Positions 55,596-59,433 of a stretch of 59,433 nucleotides of DNA are shown one piece after another. The translations under genes and the position numbers were made by a program. This stretch comes from Planctomycetaceae bacterium (GTDB lineage Bacteria > Planctomycetota > Planctomycetia > Planctomycetales > Planctomycetaceae): contig JADZEF010000098.1 of the NCBI GenBank assembly GCA_020850695.1, positions 1 to 59,433 of the forward strand. Reading direction: 5' to 3'. Numbering within the stretch: position 1 is the first letter of the stretch; each line of letters begins with the position of its first letter. A model generated the notes under the pieces. That model was not told the DNA's origin, made no database searches, and saw only the letters and a program-made list of their open reading frames with translations.

Positions 55596-56060
55596 ATGAA
55601 CGCTTCTCACCCCGACAAGCCGCCGCGACGCCGCTACCCCAGCGACATCTCCGACCGCACCTGGGGCCGCATGGCCCGGCAACTGCCGGCCGATCCGCCG
55701 CGCGGCCGAAAGCGCAGCACCGATGTCCGTGAAGTCGTCAACGGCATCAACTACCGCTGGACCACCGGCTGCACCTGGCGGATGCTCCCGCACGACTTCC
55801 CTCCCTGGGAGACCATCTATGGATACTTTCGACGATGGATGCGCGACGGCACCCTTCGCCAGCTGCGCGAGATCTTGATCCGCCCGCACCGTCCCACGGC
55901 GGCAGACGTCGCCGAGCGCGAAGTCGCACCGCATTCGCACCATGAATCGCCCGAGCGAGCCGATCTGCGGATCTGGTCGCCGGACGACGTGTCGAACCCG
56001 GAAGGATCACGCGATGCGAAGCTTCCTTCCGCGATCGAACCGCCTCCGGATGTGGCGTAA
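55596..56060 (+). CDS. IS5-like transposase N-terminal domain only (DUF4096-like)
   Basis: A 154-residue protein. The first 100 residues match the N-terminal DNA-binding domain of IS5/DUF4096 transposases: [39 protein letters not shown] and [20 protein letters not shown]. The DDE catalytic domain that should follow is missing; instead there is a 54-residue His/Pro/Glu-rich tail and a stop. No terminal inverted repeats of an IS were seen. It is either a truncated relic or a domesticated DNA-binding protein. Its place in a run with other small DNA-binding genes favours a domesticated role. Confidence 0.75.
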   Translation: MNASHPDKPPRRRYPSDISDRTWGRMARQLPADPPRGRKRSTDVREVVNGINYRWTTGCTWRMLPHDFPPWETIYGYFRRWMRDGTLRQLREILIRPHRPTAADVAEREVAPHSHHESPERADLRIWSPDDVSNPEGSRDAKLPSAIEPPPDVA

Positions 56061-56328
56061 CATCGCGTGATTGCAGAGGCGAACGATGGACAGATTGATG
56101 GGGCGGGCGTATGGTTTTCCGTGGATCGAGTCTGTCGCCGCAACTGCTTTCACAAAGCGTGATTTGCATTGCGGCGTCCGTCTCGCCCCATTGACGACAG
56201 GACGAGGCTCCTCGAATAATGCCTTCGCTCAGGACGGGGCTGAACTTCCGGCACGGATCGACGCATTTCATTTTCCCGGATTTTTGGGTTTTGACATTTT
56301 TTCGGACGCAAGGTGGGGGCCAAAACGG

Positions 56329-56334
56329 TATAAT
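56329..56334 (+). promoter_or_regulatory. Candidate -10 box upstream of rpoD
   Basis: A perfect TATAAT stands alone in this GC-rich region, about 815 bases before the rpoD start. TTGACA at 56291 is 32 bases away, too far to pair with it; a nearer -35 is weak (ACGCAA at 56306). It could start a long rpoD leader or a separate non-coding RNA. Confidence 0.4.
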
Positions 56335-57148
56335 CTGCGGCTCGAATGGGGTGGAACGGTCTCCACTTCTGGTTCTCCCGGAGAGTAGGGATGCTGTCGT
56401 TGAGAACCGTTCGGGCCAGGCGGCCCCACGCTGTGTCCGGCCGGGGTAATGAAGACGTTTGCGAGACAAGCAGTATCGCCGGCGTTTCCCCCTTTCAGGC
56501 CAAGAGGAGCCTTCGGGCGTTCTTCTTTCCAGGCCTGTTGACCGAGACAGCTATTGCCCGTTTCGTCTCACGAGTGCTTCGGCTCGCAGACGAACGATTC
56601 GTTCCCAAAGACGCCGCCGTGCTCCACGATTCACGCCTGCTTCGCGACTCTTCCGTGTTCGATTCGATTGCGCTCGCTCTTCGTTCATTTTGCAGTGTTC
56701 TGCCGCCGGCCTTTCGGCGGGCCCTGTTTTCGTCGGAACGGCCAATGGCGCCGTTCTTTCGACGGCTGGCGCCCGTAGCGGTTCCTCGTGTGGGGGTTCC
56801 CCCGCGAACGGGGGACGCCTTCGGAGGCCGGCATCGCCGTTAAGCGACGCGTCGATTTTCTGGCACACGGGATCGACCGCCACCCCGGGACCACCGTTCT
56901 TTCAGGACGGGCCGTTCCGATCCGGCGAGACCTCCCGTCCCGCGAAGACACACCGTTCGTTGAAGCACTTTCACTAATTCCGAGTTTCCAGGAGCTGTCA
57001 CCTTTCGCATCCGATGCCACGGCCCCCTGCGGCCTAGGTTTTCATCGTGCCGCTATCGTCCGGCGGCTTCGTATGCGAGTGGATCGACCTCTCCTTTTCG
57101 TGCAGGGACGTACGACCGACTCATCGGTACCGACAAGGGAGTCCTTCT
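56335..57148 (+). other. Long non-coding rpoD upstream region with hairpins
   Basis: This stretch of about 800 bases has no convincing gene; frames across it lack family resemblance. Visible structures are GGTTCTC...GAGAACC (about 56370-56408), GGGGGTTCCCCC (56792-56803) and an overlapping alternative stem CCCCCG-CGAA-CGGGGG just downstream. The middle C-run can pair with either G-run, although the first gives a very tight loop. This resembles a switchable leader but is not proof of one. Confidence 0.35.
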
Positions 57149-58855
57149 GTGGACCACGCTGAACCCGACGTTCAAATTCTCATCGCCGACGCCCGCAAGC
57201 GGGGGTATCTCACCTTTCAGGCAGTGGACAAGTTCCTGCCCGACGAAGGGGGCGATCCGTCCCTCATCGACCAGATCGTCACGGCCGTCGATGAAGTCGA
57301 ACTGAAGGTCATCCACGATCCGACCATCCCGCAGGTCTCGAACTACGAGAGCAACTCGACCGTCCCGACGAACCTCCTGCCGCCGGAAACGCAGGCCCTC
57401 TCGTCGCGCGACCCGATCCGTATGTACCTGAGCCAGATGGGGAACATCCCCCTTCTGTCCCGCGAACGCGAAATCTTCCTCGCCAAGCAGATCGAACTCA
57501 CCCGCAAGCGGTTCCGCCGCAAGATCCTCGAATCGGATTTCGCCCTCCGCATCGCAGTCGACACCCTCGAGAAGGTCTTCGCCGGCGAACTCCCGTTCGA
57601 GCGCACGCTCCGCACCTCGGAAACCGAGAACGTCCGCAAGGAGCAGATTCTCGGCCGCATGCCGCTCAACCTGAAGACGCTGAAGACGCTCCTCGATCTC
57701 AACGTCGAAGATTTCCGCTCGCTCCGCGACCCGGAAACGACGAAGGAAACGCGGGCCGAGATCCGCCGCCGGATGCTGCTCCGCCGCCGCAAGATGGCCC
57801 TGCTGTGCGAAGAGCTCAGCCTCCGCACGCAGCGGCTCCAGCCAATCATGAAGCGGATGGCCCAGGTCGCCGACCGCATGATCGAGCTCGAGAAGCACAT
57901 CACGCACTCGAAGAACACCCCGCGCCGTCCGAACGATCACCGCCGCGCCAACGACACCGAAATCCTCCGCCGTGAGCTCGATGAATTCGTCGAGATGACG
58001 CTCGAAACGCCGGCCGAGTTCAAGGCCCGCAACCAGGACATCTGCCGCCGCTTCGCTGACTGGACCGAAGCCAAGCAGCACCTCTCGGGCGGCAACCTGC
58101 GTCTCGTCGTCTCGATTGCCAAGAAGTACCGCAACCGCGGCCTCAGCTTCCTCGACCTGATCCAGGAGGGGAACGCCGGCCTGATGCGGGGCGTCGAGAA
58201 GTACGAATATCGTCGCGGGTACAAGTTCAGCACCTACGCGACGTGGTGGATCCGCCAGGCGATCACCCGGGCCGTGGCCGATCACGCCCGCACCATCCGC
58301 ATCCCGGTCCACATGTTCCAGAGCATCAGCACGCTCAAGGCGAAGAGCGAGCAGATCCGCCAGGAAACCGGCCGCGACCCGAGCATGGAAGAACTGTCCG
58401 AAGCGGTCGGCCTCTCGATCGAAGAGACCGAGCGGATCATGAAGACCTGGAAGCACCCGGTCAGTCTCGATACGCCCGTCGGCGAAAGCGAGGACTCGAG
58501 CTTCGGCGACTTCCTCGAAGACGACAACGAGTACTCGCCGGACGATTCGGCCACGCAGAAGATGCTCAAGGACAAGATCGAGCACGTCCTCAAGAGCCTC
58601 ACCTACCGCGAACGCGAAATCATCCGATTGCGGTACGGTCTGGGCGACGGCTACAGCTACACGCTCGAAGAAACCGGCCGCATCTTCAAGGTGACCCGCG
58701 AGCGCATTCGCCAGATCGAATCGAAGGCTCTGAAGAAGCTCCAGCAGTCGACCCGTGCCGACCATCTCCGCGGTTTCGTCGAGAACCTTTCCGGCGACGA
58801 AGACAGCAAGGCCGGCGTCGCGACGGGCGAGATGGCACTGGCGATGGCGGAATGA
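57149..58855 (+). CDS. rpoD: Primary sigma factor RpoD (sigma-70)
   Basis: The predicted product has 568 residues. The GTG at 57149 is chosen because AAGGGAG (57135-57141) is seven bases upstream and the sequence begins region 1.1 directly. Region 1.2 is [21 protein letters not shown]. Region 2 is [20 protein letters not shown] through [20 protein letters not shown], and region 4 is [20 protein letters not shown] through [17 protein letters not shown]. Between regions 1.2 and 2 is an insert of about 180 residues (roughly 120-300), helical and charged. This is the housekeeping sigma that directs RNA polymerase to -35/-10 promoters. It is followed by an intrinsic terminator. Confidence 0.96.
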   Translation: MDHAEPDVQILIADARKRGYLTFQAVDKFLPDEGGDPSLIDQIVTAVDEVELKVIHDPTIPQVSNYESNSTVPTNLLPPETQALSSRDPIRMYLSQMGNIPLLSREREIFLAKQIELTRKRFRRKILESDFALRIAVDTLEKVFAGELPFERTLRTSETENVRKEQILGRMPLNLKTLKTLLDLNVEDFRSLRDPETTKETRAEIRRRMLLRRRKMALLCEELSLRTQRLQPIMKRMAQVADRMIELEKHITHSKNTPRRPNDHRRANDTEILRRELDEFVEMTLETPAEFKARNQDICRRFADWTEAKQHLSGGNLRLVVSIAKKYRNRGLSFLDLIQEGNAGLMRGVEKYEYRRGYKFSTYATWWIRQAITRAVADHARTIRIPVHMFQSISTLKAKSEQIRQETGRDPSMEELSEAVGLSIEETERIMKTWKHPVSLDTPVGESEDSSFGDFLEDDNEYSPDDSATQKMLKDKIEHVLKSLTYREREIIRLRYGLGDGYSYTLEETGRIFKVTRERIRQIESKALKKLQQSTRADHLRGFVENLSGDEDSKAGVATGEMALAMAE

Positions 58856-58902
58856 TCGTCCGCTGCGTCACACAGCGGTGATCAAAAATGTTGAAGTTCA
58901 GA

Positions 58903-58938
58903 GTCTGGCTCGCCCTCAATGGCGGGCCAGACTTTTTT
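58903..58938 (+). terminator. Intrinsic terminator of rpoD
   Basis: GTCTGGCTCGCC-CTCAAT-GGCGGGCCAGAC followed by TTTTTT: a 12 bp stem with one mismatch, a six-base loop and a U-tract. It is 47 bases after the rpoD stop. This is the clearest rho-independent terminator in the window. Confidence 0.93.
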
Positions 58939-59169
58939 CGCGCGTTGAGTGGAAGTGCGAGTCGTTCTGCGCGGCGGACCTGATAAGGATGCACCAACCA
59001 CCGGTTGCATTCTTGATTGGGTGAGGTGTCAGCTATTTATGGCGACCGCTCGCCGATGCGATCCAGGACACGTCTCACCACGGGCCGAGATGCGGCTTCG
59101 CCACACTCTCAATGATGAAAACAGCCTCATCTGTTCATGCTTCGTGGGGTAGTGCCTATTTTCGGAATA

Positions 59170-59370
59170 GACACGGAGAAAGCCAAGGCAGAAATGCCAA
59201 AGGCATTTAACAGGAGCAAGCAGAGGGAACAGAGAGAAGACAAGCAAAGGCAGAGAAAACGACTGTGACCTGCCGCGGCGTTCGACACGGGCATTTTCTC
59301 TGCTCCCTCTGCTTGCTCCTGTTCAATGTCTTTTTCCAATGCCTCTTTCCTCTCCGTGACTCCGTGGTGA
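59170..59370. repeat. Long imperfect hairpin, AACAGGAGC family (copy 2)
   Basis: The left arm has CACGGAGAAAGCC and AACAGGAGCAAGCAGAGGG. The right arm reads CCCTCTGCTTGCTCCTGTTC and then CTCTCCGTGACTCCGTGG. It shares the left-arm blocks of the copy at 2.4 kb. It fills much of the rest of the 578-base region after rpoD; no gene was seen there. Confidence 0.75.
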
Positions 59371-59433
59371 AAAATGATTTGCGGAACGGAAGGAGCTGAG
59401 ATCCGTGGTCAGATGCACCGCAACCACTTGAAG

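Noticed and set aside
56291..56334. TTGACA paired with TATAAT as a standard sigma-70 promoter
   Set aside because: The spacer is 32 bases, about twice the usual 17, so they cannot act together as one promoter.
56346..56843. 165-codon frame in the rpoD upstream region
   Set aside because: The amino-acid make-up is random-looking (many Arg, Phe and Ser), no family is recognisable, and the frame is read through GC hairpins.
58949..59152. 67-codon frame after rpoD
   Set aside because: It starts beyond the terminator without a ribosome site and has an unlikely composition.

Overview
The window is GC-rich and dense with long open frames. It looks like a chromosomal segment of a planctomycete (Planctomycetota). 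The evidence is a large secreted cytochrome-like protein with the DUF1587/1592/1588/1585 architecture and an N-terminal CxxCH motif, very large secreted or membrane-anchored beta-propeller and TPR proteins, a LamG/glycosidase-like giant, an NPCBM protein, SBBP repeats, a squalene-cyclase-repeat protein, and a primary sigma factor with a long insert between regions 1.2 and 2. I cannot name the species. I saw no rRNA, tRNA, CRISPR array, prophage or complete insertion sequence.

Left part (1-16.2 kb): a lipoprotein with a YHS-like cysteine domain, moaD and moaE, a secreted prenyltransferase/squalene-oxidase-repeat protein, a NagA-like deacetylase with a changed metal-site motif, a lysine-rich small protein, a phytanoyl-CoA-dioxygenase-like protein, two overlapping feoA genes without feoB, asparagine synthetase, an RND/MMPL exporter, glycogen branching enzyme and a secreted HELTH-type metallopeptidase.

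Middle (16.2-39 kb): an nfeD-floA membrane microdomain pair, an SBBP-repeat protein divergent from the LamG giant, a sigma-54 response regulator, a P-loop kinase-like protein, an orphan OleA-like thiolase, a lipoprotein resembling DUF6263, a branched-chain aminotransferase, a cupin, dapB, the DUF1592 protein, an MgtC/SapB protein, a scoI-DUF420 pair and a small quinol-monooxygenase-like protein.

Right part (39-59.4 kb): a 1645-residue PQQ-type propeller protein, an SDR oxidoreductase, a 1099-residue TPR membrane protein, a MobA-like nucleotidyltransferase, NPCBM and BON domain proteins, a class-C beta-lactamase-like hydrolase, an XRE regulator divergent from three small genes (the last is a transposase N-terminal domain only), and rpoD, which has a long non-coding upstream region and a clear intrinsic terminator.

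The most distinctive feature is the space between genes. It carries at least eight kinds of palindromic element. One is a MITE/REP-like 107-109 bp family (three full copies and one partial). Another is a tandem pair of GTGGCAC-ended elements. Several long hairpins have arms built from short quasi-repeats. The 53.4-56.1 kb XRE/small-gene locus is studded with these elements and is the best candidate for an undescribed accessory module. Other points worth checking are the NagA-like Glu-to-Tyr change, the feoA-feoA pair, the orphan OleA and the rpoD leader.
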